DNA of 64,000 nucleotides from Parastagonospora avenae f. sp. tritici 18332-5. Taxonomy: Eukaryota > Ascomycota > Dothideomycetes > Pleosporales > Phaeosphaeriaceae. The stretch is taken from positions 1 through 64,000 of the forward strand of contig JAFJTR010000093.1 in the NCBI GenBank assembly GCA_022559985.1, in the 5' to 3' direction. The first letter of the stretch is position 1. The number at the start of each line of letters is the position of its first letter. Of the stretch, positions 1 to 11,270 are shown in pieces. The notes beneath the pieces are model-generated. The model saw only the letters and a program-made list of their open reading frames with translations, did no database searches and was not told the origin of the DNA. The position numbers and the translations under genes are program-made.

Positions 1-319
1 TAGCACCCACGTTCATAGATCAATCAATACCAATATACCAGTCACCAGAAGAACCTCGTTGTTATTCACCCGTACGATCGTACAAGGCCTACCAACACTT
101 ATTTTAATTCATCTCGATTTGTTACTTTAACTACGTCTCCAACGTTAGCCGAATCCTAATTTGATCATAGGAAATCTTTAAGAATTTAATAAATCCAATT
201 GAAGTCTGGTTTGTTGATAAGTCTCACTGCATTATGTCTATCTTGATGACATTGGGGGCGTGAAATACTCTTGGAAGTCCATAGGGATGAGCTCTAATCT
301 CAACTCGAATTAAATTAAA
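1..319. other. AT-rich flank, no gene seen
   Basis: This stretch follows the stop codon of the minus-strand patatin gene. I see no open frame, RNA gene or repeat in it. It would be the 3' flank of that gene and, on the Starship reading, still interior element DNA. Confidence 0.5.
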
Positions 320-3300
320 TTACAAGTCGTCGCATTTGCGTTTGGGTGGCTGAGGAGGAAGTCTGTTCTCAACTTTTCTGTTATCGATGCATCCAAATGG
401 CGCCTCCAAATGTTGTACTCCCATAAGGGAACGCATCCGCACGGGCATCCCACTTATCGCCGTTGGCTGAGCCGTCACCCCTGTGATTGATATGGATATT
501 TTCTCCTCCATACTCGCCACGATGAAAGTCACTGAGCGTCGGAAGATGGGGCTACCTTTGGGCTGGGACCGCGCACATGGGATGCTCTGGCTTCCAATGA
601 TAAAGAACGCATGCGTATCTAGAAGCCATTTATACAGATTACGGTGTGAAGCGCCTTCAACGGGAAGTCGACTGAAAATAGTGCCACAGCACTGATGTGA
701 CCCACCCTCGAGATGATTCACTCCATCGATCTCTAGATAGAACAAAGAAGCAATCATAGTATCTTTTGTTCTCTGAAGTAGCTGATCCTTTTCTTCCTCG
801 ACGAATTCGGAAGCTTCGTGCTTCAGCAGACTGATGGACTCGGTATCATCTAAGGCTGGTTCGTCCCCTGGAAGAGCTACGTTCAAGCGATGAAAGCGTG
901 GTCGGATCTCAGGCGGTAAACACCGAAAAAACGTTCGCCATTGCTCTTCGCCATCCAGTTGGCGCATGAAGCTGCCCATTAGTCGGCGTATAAATCGGTC
1001 GCGATTTGGGGTGTGAGGGCCGACTTGGTGCTTTGAAGATGAAGTAAAGCCTGTGCCGAGAGAAATCATATGATCGATGCGGCAATTATCTGTTTCATAG
1101 ATTTGACATCTATCGGGCCACAGTATAGCGCACTCCCAGCTTGCAAGTAGAGCAGGGTTGTTATGCTGCAATCCTCCGTCCTGGAACGTATCTAAGTGAT
1201 CCACATCTTTTGATTTAAAGAAGAAGGGAGCTGCTGATGTACAAGCAGCCCTATTTGTGCGTTAGTAATTGTTACAGAAGCTATAACTCAATACGTACGC
1301 ATCACTTATAGTCATGTCGTGGTGGCAGCGCGCAGCACGGATGTGGGAGTAATCTTCTTTCTGGTCAATACTATGCGCGCATACGTCTGAACATCTTGGT
1401 AAACTTACTGTTATCATCCGAACGAGGCCCACCGTTGTAGTTACCAATTATGCAGGGAAAGTTTGACCGAACACTAGTTGCAGTCACTGCAACTTTCGTG
1501 TCGTTTTGGAGAGGATTGAACATTTTAGCGAAAGAGTCAGAGTGAAACGCTCTCTCTATAGGCGATAGATTGTATCGATGATCGTTCAGCCAGGCATGGA
1601 AGATCTGTTGTAGCTTCTGGGAGAAGGATAATTTTTCCTTATGTCCCTTGTTCACGAAAGTTGTAGCGGCTAACTCCTCGAAGCGCTGGAGGCAGCTTGA
1701 TGGATCCCACTGCATTAAAAAAATGCCAATCGCTATCAGTCCGCCTGAAAGTTGGTTAATTAGAGCTACCTCACAATTCGGTTTGACTTACCTGCAGATG
1801 TACCACACACATAGTCGAAATATTCCGAAATAGGGCTGCCAAGATGATTGAGCTCCATCTGTAGATGCTTAAGCATCATGAGCGGGATCACTCCTCTCAC
1901 CCCACCCCCATCTATGCAGAGTGCACGGATACCTGCCGTTGGGGGAATGAGCCTAAAAAGTCTCTCGGTCTTTGGCTGAAGGTATCCACAAAGGGGACAA
2001 TTTACGATGATGAAACTGTGTTTCTGGTCTCTAGCAGGTGTACCGTGGCGACGAATACATACGTTGCAAAGAGCATGTCCGCATCGTAACACTTTTTCAG
2101 GCATGAACATAGAGCAAAATAAACAAGACCTAAAAGACTTCAGGCTTGCCAGGTGCGGCCACAACGCTGCTAGGCAGTTTATATGTTGAGATAAGGCAGT
2201 TTCTGCTTCAGGCGCAAACTCAAGTTGTCGAAATATCTCTTCCATCTTCTCCGCCAGACATCGGATGAACTTTGACTGTGCATCAGCGTCTGTTGTATAG
2301 GCAGATATTGATCTAGCCGCCGGTTCCTTGAAGAATTCCTCAAATATGGACACAGAAGAGAAATCTATCTTGGTTAACATTGGAAAAGAATGTTAGGGAA
2401 CAAAAACTCACTGTGAGATCCTTGTGGATAAGCTGCCAGGCAGTATGCGGATGCTATCAGAGGGATGATGACGCGCCATAACCAGGAAGCATCTGGAATC
2501 AAGTTCAACACTTCGCTGAGATGCAACTCAAGCTGCGTGTCATCAAAGTGCATTGAGCGTGATTCTCGTAGGAAATTAAACTGACTTTTGTCAACGCAGA
2601 AAACCTGCAACAAACGATCCGCAAAGACCTCAGTATGCCTCAGATTAAAAAGATATCGGTTCATCCTACGGCTCCAGTATGATTCCTGGGAAAGGTCTTT
2701 GATGCGTTGATTTAGCTGCTCTACGTTCTTCGAATGCGCTTGGCTTTTGTATAACCCGATGACATGAATGCCACGAAAGGCGATTATTAAGCCTTGCTCA
2801 GCATAACTGATAGAGAGACTAGGGTCGAGTATGGTCATCTCCTTGATGATCTGTGCCCGCAGATTATACTGCGCTGCTATCGTGTCATATGTTTTGGAAC
2901 GGGTGCTTGCCACAACTAGGACACTTGGAAGTACAGCGGACGGAAGATTGTGTGCACGAGGTAGGATGGCTTGACGGGCCAGAAGGTTCGCAACTCCTTT
3001 GAGGCCGTTCCAGTCGCTTGAAAAATAACACACCACGTTCGATAGCGGTGTCAAAACATGCGCGAGGAGGTGGTCTTGTAATTGTGCCTCAGCTGCAGTA
3101 TTTCCATCAACATGAAGCCACTCGACAGCTCGCTGCAAGCATTTGTGTTTCCCATCTTCAAAACCGACGCGTGAGTGTAGCGAGATCTCGCAGTCCAAGT
3201 AAACATCAACAGGCCTACCCGGCTTGCATGGTCTACTCATAAGCCGGACCTGACCGTGGCGTTCAAAGGGTTTAGCATAACCTAACAAGCCGGCTAAATA

Positions 3301-3459
3301 TGAAGCCTTGCTTTGGCCTCCGAGGAAAGTAATAATGGAAGCTGTAGTGCTCTCGGCGGAGGGGCAGACCGAGCGAAATGCTTGGCCATGGGTCCAAAAA
3401 AAGAATTTCTCGTTAGTGTACGTAGTGCTTAACCACGTCTGCGGAGCCATTGATGGCAT
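320..3459 (-). CDS. RING-finger patatin-like phospholipase (five exons)
   Basis: Predicted lipid acyl hydrolase of the patatin family with an added RING-type zinc finger. I join exons 3459-2412, 2364-1792, 1744-1409, 1356-1299 and 1250-320, giving 981 residues; the four introns are 47-52 bp and keep frame. The first ~400 residues have no recognised domain. A C3HC4-like RING follows (CLFC, CGHALCNVC, CPLC). The patatin domain starts at the oxyanion motif DGGGVRG, has the nucleophile elbow GTSAG near residue 540, split by intron 2, and carries the catalytic aspartate in DGGLQHNNP near residue 696. All patatin catalytic elements are therefore present. The gene is divergent from the DUF3723 gene at 3878, with 418 bp between them. 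Patatin-like proteins and DUF3723 are both recurrent cargo of fungal Starship elements (established), which fits the captain at 24.7-27.5 kb. The substrate is unknown. The start is the first ATG of the open frame; an upstream exon cannot be excluded. Confidence 0.88.
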
Positions 3460-3877
3460 TGTGCCTGGATTGCGTAGATGCTATGTTGTCCGATATATAA
3501 TGTATCGTACCAAAAAAATCAAAAAATCACGTACACACCTGCTTCGAACAAGGGAATTCGTGTTCACCTTACATTAAACATACTATTTCAAATTGCAAAT
3601 AATGTTTTCAGAAAAGTATTGACAATAGGTCAAAAAGCGTTAATGGAAAATGGTCTGTCTTGTTCGTGCTTTTCCGAGATTCCGGGTTGTGAAATACTCG
3701 CTAAAATCAGATCACGACAAGTCGTTCTGAAAAGCTTATGTTGCCAAGAACTTCGATCTTGATAGGTTTCCGAAGGCAGAACAGACTTGTCAATTGGCAA
3801 TGTGCTGTTGACTTCCATAAGCGCGCAACATACAGTATAGTGGTTGCAGGCGTACTCCGTATTCCTGTGACGGTGGG
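3460..3877. promoter_or_regulatory. Divergent promoter region, patatin / DUF3723
   Basis: A 418 bp gap lies between two divergent start codons and must hold both promoters. An AT-rich patch (atatataatg near 3493-3502) is a possible TATA element for the minus-strand patatin gene. No repeat was seen. Confidence 0.4.
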
Positions 3878-6800
3878 ATGTCTGCAGAACACGGCCTGCC
3901 TGTCCCCGGAAGTACGGGGACTTTCCTCGGCTATGCTCGGATAGACCTGAGAACGCTAGACTTTAGCACCGCATTGAAGAATGAGCATAGAGGAGAGTCC
4001 AAAAAAGCCCGAGCACGACTTTTGAAGGTATTCGAGTTAGAAGGTTGTCGCAGGTTGGACCCGCATAATTTCATCGATGGCATCATTAATCGAGAAACAT
4101 TCTCTACAGCACTAGACCAGGCCGGGATATCTGAGGATGATTTTAATCAAGCGTGCATTGCAGCACAGAAAGATCCCAATTGCATTATTCCGCTGTTCCC
4201 CGATCGCGCAATACAATGTCTAAATGGGTTACAACGAATCAGGGCTGCGGCTGCATTCCTTGATAACAATGATATGTGGTGGATTGTGAACCTACATGAA
4301 GAATCGAGTAAGTGGCCGGCAATACATACACGAATCGTCTAGGCTTACAAGATGATACCAGAAGTAAAAAATCACCTAGAAGTCCAGCTTTACGAGTCGT
4401 ACAGCCATGAGCAGGAATACACAGATGGCACAATATTTCGAAATATCCTCAGGTACTCGAGGAGTCACGATCTCAAGAGCGAACAAAAATGGTGGGCACG
4501 ATTGACGCCTACAAAACGAAAAGACCTAAAACAGCTTCTCACCGAGAAGAACAACAAACTCAGTGAGGCTTTTCACGACCTCGTGGGGATACCCGGTTTC
4601 TGGCCGCCACTTCAGCTTGGCACTCTACATCGGTTTCACGGCCTAAAATTCAATGAGGTATGGCATGACCAACCTGCAAGGTGGCCATACTAATGCCAGA
4701 ACAGATACTTGTAAATTACCTAAGACACATCAAGGCAGTATGGACCACATTGATACCTAGTCGCTATTGGAACCATATTGACTCTCAGACGGTGGCAGAC
4801 CTTGAGCTGATGGCTCCTGGTGTTTCTACACGTGATCGGGAGCATCTGAAGGAAGCGATGCTGGAAAGAACAATATTTCTTTCATTAAGCGACGATCACG
4901 CGCGTGCTGAGATCCTCCAATCGGTCATTGCATATAAAGGCTTGATCCCTTCTATACGAACATTCTTTGAGAATCAGAAGTATCTTGAGCCGTGTAGCAG
5001 CATACTCAAGGATTTACTAGGATTTAGTTCTAAGAGATCGTTGTGGAAGGAATACAAGGCCAACCATTACCCGACCGGGCACGTACGCATTCAATGCCGC
5101 GAAGGACTGCAGTCACTCCAGGATATACATGTACCATTGGACGGCCTTCCCATCAAGGCAAAACGAAAGTTCGCGTTCCTGCAGCTCTGTATGTTCTGTC
5201 TCCGAAACTTCCCCGAGATGACTTCAATTGGAACACGCAGCGAGGCGAAGTCCAGAACCAGCCCCAGCGGCCGCACGCTTGATCACATGACTCAGGTAAC
5301 TTCCAAACAGAGGTTCAATGATCCTGCACTATGGCACAGGCTCGCTCGTTTGGCACAAGATCTGGGCTTTGATACCGAACGGATCCGATATTTGGCCGAC
5401 CAAGACCCAGAAGAAATGCAAACAATGCGATTCTTAGCATCAGCGCGCCCAAATTGGCAAGGAGAAATGACGCAACCAATAGCCAAAATCAAGGAAATCC
5501 TCAAAAGTATGTGCGATAAGGATTCCGCATACGTGTCAGCTCCATGTTTCATGGGTAATACATGCGACACGTGGCCAAAGGATAGGCGATGCGGGCGACC
5601 TCATGATCATGATCATGAGAAAGACAAGTCAGCACTATTTGCCACTATCTTCTACTTTCCTATACTGCCTGGGAACGAAATAACATCTCTATTCGTCAAG
5701 CGTGAAACCTTGTACGCATTCTTTGGTTCCTATGTTTCATCAGTAAGTATACACCAAGAGTGTTCTTAGGCAGGTTAGTGACTATAACACATGAAGATCA
5801 AACCAGAGTGGATCGATCTTGTTGGTCTCATAGATGGTAGATGTTCCGAATTGCCCAGTAGTCCTACTCCATCTTTACCTATACCTCGAACCGAAGTCCA
5901 GCGCCTCAAAATCGATTTGCAAACAAGGGATGAAACTATTTCGAACCTCGAGGATATGATGCGTCAACAGGCACAGAGATCTGCAGCGAAGGAAGTCGAG
6001 TATAGAGAAGAGATGGGAAAGCTAAGAGCCGCAATAGAAAAACTGGGGTTGAAGCATACAGCCGTAAATGTGGATGTCAACTCCAATGACGTGCACCAGC
6101 AGTTACCAGGAGTCGAACGTACACTGAGCCAAGTAAGAAAAGATGTCAAACAGCAGCAAGAGATCGACTCTCTCGCAAAGGCTCTCAGGGAGATGAGTTA
6201 TAAATATAAGACGTCAGAGAATAGTCTGCGAAAATTACAAAGCGAGTTGGAAGAGAATGGCGAAGAAGCTACTACTAGCACCCTGCTCAAGGAGAAGTTA
6301 AACAAAGCAAATGATGAGATCGCAAGGAAGAAAGAATTCGAGACTAGCACTATTGGTAACCGTCACAGCAGCTGCAACTTTACAATAGTTCTCCCTCGTC
6401 CAGATACGAAAGGCATGTTCCAGCGATGGGATGATTACTGGTTGGACTATGACGCAACCCTAATATTTGAGCGTGCATTGGGGACATCTGACTGTCTGCA
6501 TGTCCACGTTATCGCAGCGGGTGGGGGTAGGATCTACTCCAACCTTGTCAAAATACCTAAAAAAAAGAAGGAGATAGAACTTTTCCTCGGATACCTGCAG
6601 GAACAGAGTGCCACCGAGCCCGATGACGCTTTTCATCTGATCTTGGGTGCAGGCTCGTCCATGTGCTATCGTCGTATCACTTCTTCCAACGAAGACACTC
6701 AAAGTCTCTTACAACTCAGCGAGCTGAACACAGCGGTCTTCTACAGCAATTTGCATCAATTTCCACTTTTTTTTGAAAGGTATAGAAGTATATCTGCCAC

Positions 6801-6906
6801 AAGATCTGCCAAACGAGGAGGGGGTTTACTGGAAAGGGGGAACGGCCAAGGTCGGAGAAGAGTTCACCAGCCAGATGACGAGATGGACACAGACAGTGAA
6901 TTGTAA
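3878..6906 (+). CDS. DUF3723 protein with C-terminal coiled coil (four exons)
   Basis: Fungal protein of unknown biochemical function in the DUF3723 family. Exons 3878-4307, 4365-4657, 4705-5742 and 5797-6906 join in frame to 956 residues. The third intron position is supported by an in-frame stop just upstream of 5797. Family signatures are clear: YARIDLRTLDFS then LLKVFELEGCRRLDP at the N-terminus, GLQRIRAA and WWIVNLH, then KQLLTEKNNKLSEAFHDL and LGTLHRFHGLKFNE, and later APGVSTRDRE, KGLIPSIRTFFE and ALWHRLARLAQDLGFD. Residues ~618-770 are rich in charged heptads and probably form a coiled coil; a basic, acidic-ended tail follows. DUF3723 genes are one of the hallmark accessory genes of Starship elements (established), and this one sits next to a second hallmark gene, the patatin. 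No catalytic motif is known, so I assign no activity. Confidence 0.85.
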
Positions 6907-7019
6907 CTTCTAGCGCTTTTTTTGTATCAATAGCTTTCATGCAATTCATTGTGGTTAGAAGGATTTGTGGAAGTGACGTGTGAGAAGAGGTAAAGAATGC
7001 CTTGAGATCGTAGCAAAGA

Positions 7020-7445
7020 CTAGATCGGACTATCTTCCATCCACCCTGCAATAGCGTTCACCCTCGGCGCTGGATGCTGTTGTTGTTGTTGCTGCCGCCG
7101 GCCGGATAATCTGCTAATGAGAGACTCTGCCCATTCCGTGAACTTTGTCTTCCAGTCTTCTGTCTCCTCTAATGAGCACTTAATATCCTCGAGCTCTTTC
7201 CTGGTCATAAGCTCTTTTCTGTAATAGCATGAGCTTTGGGTAAATCAACACAGCCCGAATATCGAATACACGTAACTTTCCAATCTCTTTATCGTCAGTT
7301 CAAGATGTATCAGTCGTTCTTCCCAGTTCAAGCTGTCCTTGAATGACATTGCTTGTTTTCGATCAGCAATGTCAGATAGACTGGGAGATATAGGCGGTAG
7401 GAAGACCTCCGAATCAAGAAGCGTGCGGCTTGGTGATGGCATTGC
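7020..7445 (-). CDS. Small hypothetical protein, Gln-rich (probably spliced)
   Basis: A possible short gene converges on the DUF3723 gene. A first exon starts with an ATG near 7443 (MPSPSRTLLDSEVF) and contains a short charged helix (EERLIHLELTIKRLES). It ends near 7270, and a second exon at about 7208-7020 carries KELEDIKCSLEETEDW, a run of six glutamines and a stop. A GT-AG intron ending in attacagaaaag would join them in frame, but the donor is weak. The product would be roughly 130 residues with predicted coiled-coil character and no family I recognise. It could also be non-coding 3' DNA of the neighbouring gene. Confidence 0.35.
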
Positions 7446-7815
7446 AAGTAACGTTATGTGAAAAGCAATCGTAATTAGAAACACAACTTATGCGAAGCAC
7501 GTCAGCTATTATATGCTATGGTCCCTAGCACTAGTAATTTACCATGATTCCAGCACTGCGTCTCGTACTGTAAACAATAATCCTGTATCTGAAAAACGTA
7601 AAGCGTGATATTTAATTAAGTTACACTCGGTTCATCTGGCTTAAAAAGAGTATAAAGTTAGCTTATCAGATGGACATCAGCTCGAGCGACTTCTGTCACC
7701 TTCTAAGTGAGCTTCTATGCCTCAATTATCGCGCTCTGAATGACTCTCACAGTTATCACTTTTCAACATGTGGATCTATATTTGGAACAGATATATATAT
7801 GCAAGTTTCGAAATT
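7446..7815. other. Intergenic, nothing recognised
   Basis: AT-rich spacer between two minus-strand genes. It includes the promoter of the small gene at 7020-7445 and the 3' flank of the ankyrin gene. No repeat or RNA gene seen. Confidence 0.4.
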
Positions 7816-8619
7816 CTAAAAGGTTGCGTGTAGTCCATAACACTCCACTGGGCATGGCGAAAGTCTTACAAACTCATCTAGTGGTTTTGCTCTGTTCTGC
7901 CACGTTGGTGAGCGTGAGCCAAGCTCTTCCAATTTCTGTACTGTTATATAGTGTTGCGAGATGCTTGCTTGGTCGATTGCGATCCATCCGAAGAGGCTCT
8001 CCGAATGGATATCAGCACCTGCTTCTACTAGGAGATCCAGCACCTGATACGAATTGGTGACCGCTGCAAGATGCAAAGGTGTATTTCCGTTATGATCTTT
8101 AGCAGCAACTTTGGCACCATTCTCAATTAAGAGTTTGGCCGCTTCAATCATACCTCGGCCTGCAGCATAGTGGAGAGGTGTCAGGAGCGATCCGTCTGGC
8201 TGAAAAGCATCCTGTCCAGTGACTTTCAGCTGTTCCACCAAGACTTTCATGTATCGGACCATACCTTGGCCAGCCAATCGATGAAGTAGCGTCGTGCCCC
8301 AGCTGTCTGCTTGCAACAGGTCCATCCCTGGTAAGCGAACTAGGGGGGTGTAGACATCCATCCTCTCATGAAAAATTGCCCATTCTAGCACGGAACCTCT
8401 ACCCCCTTTATCAAACCAAAAAGTCACACGCTCAAGTCCTTTCGTAAGGTCTTCGCGTCTGAATTGGCGTTGTCTGTGTCTTGTGGCGATACGGTGAAGG
8501 CGTCTCATGAACCGAGCATGTATCTCTCGACTGACAAAGAGCATAGAGAAAACATCGCAAGCCTCAAGACTTGAACCTATCTCATCAGTTAGCTCCAAAG
8601 GCAGAGATGCTAAAGCCAT
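7816..8619 (-). CDS. F-box-like / ankyrin-repeat protein
   Basis: Single-exon gene of 267 residues. The N-terminus (MALASLPLELTDEIGSSLEA, followed by DVFSMLFVSREIHARF) resembles an F-box helix set, which in other proteins binds Skp1 and recruits a target to an SCF ubiquitin ligase. Three to four ankyrin repeats follow: SWGTTLLHRLAGQGM (about residue 106), LLTPLHYAAGRGMIEAAKLL, and NGNTPLHLAAVTNSYQVLDLL with GADIH. The C-terminal ~50 residues have no clear motif. The start is the only ATG before the F-box-like segment. This looks like an adaptor protein whose target is unknown. It lies inside the region assigned to the Starship and may be cargo. The F-box is called from the pattern only; the ankyrin repeats are certain. 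Confidence 0.8.
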   Translation of the reverse strand: MALASLPLELTDEIGSSLEACDVFSMLFVSREIHARFMRRLHRIATRHRQRQFRREDLTKGLERVTFWFDKGGRGSVLEWAIFHERMDVYTPLVRLPGMDLLQADSWGTTLLHRLAGQGMVRYMKVLVEQLKVTGQDAFQPDGSLLTPLHYAAGRGMIEAAKLLIENGAKVAAKDHNGNTPLHLAAVTNSYQVLDLLVEAGADIHSESLFGWIAIDQASISQHYITVQKLEELGSRSPTWQNRAKPLDEFVRLSPCPVECYGLHATF

Positions 8620-9279
8620 ATTGTGATATCCGAGAAAATGATTGAATAATTGAAACTATTTACTAGTACATGGAAGGTAAGCAGTGTATATAGTCATGTG
8701 TACGATTAGTGTTACTACGGGGCGTAACTGGTTGTAAGTATCTATTAATAAGCTATATCATGGCATTGGGCCTTTCTTTAATCGAAACTTCGAAAATCAG
8801 ATCTTAAAAATGGAAAGAAGTAGCAAATGGAATCTCCCTTACGCTAGCAATGACGCTTACCGAAGACTACACGTCCGAGGGCACGACTATAGGTTACATC
8901 ATAACTACTCCGCCGATTGATATGGCATAGCTGATGAATCACGTATAATGCTCAGCGAATGCGGTTTCCTCTTGAACGCGGTCGCAAACGGCGCCCCACT
9001 TAACAGATCCAACTCAGCGTAAGCCTGTCAGCATATGTACGATGAGCATCAATGCTTTAGTTAGCCTAACGACCCGCATAGCATTGAGCTTACCTGCCCG
9101 ATGCAACCAACAACCTTATCACTACTTGTCAGTGACATAACAAAAACAACAGCGGGAACATGTTGATAGGTCTAGCTCAAGGTTTACCTAATTGCAAATG
9201 ATATAGGCGTATGATACTAAGACAAGAGTAAAGAGGCGGCGCGACTGTTCACCTGCTAAGTTGCAACGTGATGTTGAAG
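8620..9279. other. Intergenic, no gene seen
   Basis: This spacer holds no open frame longer than about 60 codons. It carries the promoter of the ankyrin gene at its left end and leads into the NLR relics at its right end. Confidence 0.4.
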
Positions 9280-9425
9280 CGCGGCAAGAGCAATTCGGAG
9301 ACCTGGCAACGAGAGATTAGATCCAAAGCGCTCCTTATACACTCTAACAGCCCGCTCGTACGTCTCCCTAGCCTCATCTAGCTTGTCCTGATCTGCGTAG
9401 AGAGGACCCAGGTTGTGACACATCC
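9280..9425 (-). pseudogene. TPR fragment of an NLR relic
   Basis: On the minus strand this short piece translates as one TPR unit, CHNLGPLYADQDKLDEA then RETYERAVRVYKERFGS, of the kinesin-light-chain-like type found at the C-terminus of fungal NLR proteins. No continuous gene surrounds it. It is a degenerate remnant, on the opposite strand to the relic at 10026-10960. Confidence 0.55.
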
Positions 9426-10025
9426 AATGTAATCACATGATCCTGCCGCGCAGCTAATGTAAGTTACCCTCTATGTAACTGCGAACCGGTTTCGCCGGTT
9501 CGCGTGTCGAAGCAGTTGCTGTTGCGAAACCAGCCGTTTGTGTCGCAACTCTGGATATGGTACCGTATTCGGTTTGTAATGATGGACTGCAAAGCTGGCA
9601 ACTATTGTGAGCTTCGCGTCTCCAAAGAAGGAGCTTGGCGGTGCACGGCCTTTATTCCAGCACACAAGAGGCGATTGGTTCATGGAAGACGCTAGTGGAC
9701 TTCGCGCGGCAGCACGGTCAGCAATGACTAATCTCGCTTTGATTGGAGGATCCTCCTCCGTTGGCTGGTCCTTGTTCGGCCTGCTCAGCCGTACCAAACG
9801 ACTGAACTGATTGTGGCATAGGCCATATCTCCTCCCACACGACCTCCTCTTACACGACCTGTCGAACGCGCGCATACTCGGCTAGGGCTATAAAGCGAAC
9901 ACACACAGCCGGAAGCGCGTGAGCTGCTAGTACTTATTTGATCATGCGCGAACGCTGGTGTAAGGCCTGGAGAGGCAGGTCACTGAGGTACAGGACATAC
10001 AAGATGACATAGACAATCATGAAGG

Positions 10026-10960
10026 TTGGACTTAGCGCAGACGAGCAAGCGGCTGATCATCTTTGTGGTGCACAACCTAGGCGGCATCATTGTGGGGAGT
10101 GTGAGTCGGGTTTCTACAGACGCTCTGAATCACACGACTAACGAATGCAGGCGCTCATCCACTCAGATGCTGCCCAACAGGGCGCCCTCGAAGAGCACCG
10201 CCCGATCAAGCTGTCGACGTACGGCATGGCGCTCGGCAGATTGATGGTGAACGTGGTGTCGGTACTTGTGGCGATAGACGACCGGCCGCTGCGATACCTA
10301 GAGTATGACTCGGAGTGGCTGCTTGGGCAGTATGGGACAATTAGCCGCGACTTTGTCACTGATTTTGCGTTTGAGAAGTACGCGATGCCAGCAGTATTTA
10401 GGTCGATATTGGTGAGTTGTCGTAAAGTAGCCAGTGTGTAACGGCGCCCTAACTAACGTCTGGTAGGTTGTTCCACGAACATTGGCTATAGTGCCAGGCG
10501 CTGCCGATGGCGAACCGATCGTGATACATGCAGACCACACCAACATGGTTCAGTTTTGATCAAAGTCAGACCCATGTTACAAGACGCTGTCGGGCCACCT
10601 GGGTCATAGTCGCGCGTGCCGGTGGTGCAGTTGGTAGATGGTAGGACATAGAAGACAAGCTGGATGCAGGTACGTAGCCTTGGATCAGCGATCCTGCTGG
10701 GGATGTACCAGCAATAATAAGACGTTCTTGGTTCGTTCTGTTGAGTCTACCGAGTCGTTTGCTAGTCCGTCAAACCTTGCCAGAGGTGTTGCATATTGAG
10801 CATTTCCTTGGTCGGGACGAAGAGGTAGGATAACAACGAGACAGTGCTGGCGGCGATCCATGGCTTTGGCAACCCCTGCGCCGATCAAGGCAAGCTAGGC
10901 GAGGACGTGCAGATGTACCGGCGAGTGCTGGTGGGCTATGAGAAACGCCTCGGCTCAGGT
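10026..10960 (+). pseudogene. Broken alpha/beta-hydrolase-TPR NLR
   Basis: Pieces of the N-terminal serine-hydrolase-like domain found on some fungal NLRs are readable on the plus strand: KRLIIFVVHNLGGIIVGS (10043-10100) with the G-x-S-x-G elbow damaged to HNLGG, a short intron, then QALIHSDAAQQGALEEHRP with LSTYGMALGRLMVNV up to about 10440. A second intron leads to VPGAADGEPIVIHADHTNMV near 10490-10550. Beyond that, frame changes break the sequence, the whole NB-ARC domain is absent, and one TPR unit (FGNPCADQGKLGEDVQMYRR) reappears near 10860-10960. The lost nucleophile region, missing central domain and frameshifts make this a pseudogene. It differs in domain type from the intact NLR at 18.6-21.8 kb, so at least two NLR lineages have passed through this element. 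Confidence 0.7.
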
Positions 10961-11270
10961 TACGCACAGTGTCGTCATTTTCGTATAATTCTTGCTTCGC
11001 TAGAGAACAATATTGCGTCTCGTAAGAGCCCTAAGTTAGTTGGAAGGCTTCTCCTCTGACAAACGCAAGACATGTAATTCAATCTGTATTCATAATTATA
11101 ATACTTTTTGTCTTCATGAAGATTTGTCCATAATTAGTGCAAATCTCAGTGTACCACAAGCAACTCATCAACTCGCGCGCATCGTGAAAAAGTCTGTCTC
11201 TCACAAGCAGATCAGCAAGAACACGGTAATTTTGCTCATGAATCCGTTGTGAGAGGTTTATCGGGGTCTC
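10961..11270. other. Intergenic, AT-rich, nothing recognised
   Basis: AT-rich spacer between the NLR relic and the minus-strand orphan gene. No reading frame, repeat or RNA gene is supported. Confidence 0.4.

Noticed and set aside
9471..9875. 134-codon minus-strand frame between the NLR relics
   Set aside because: Arg-rich with no motif; lies in relic DNA where frames open by chance.
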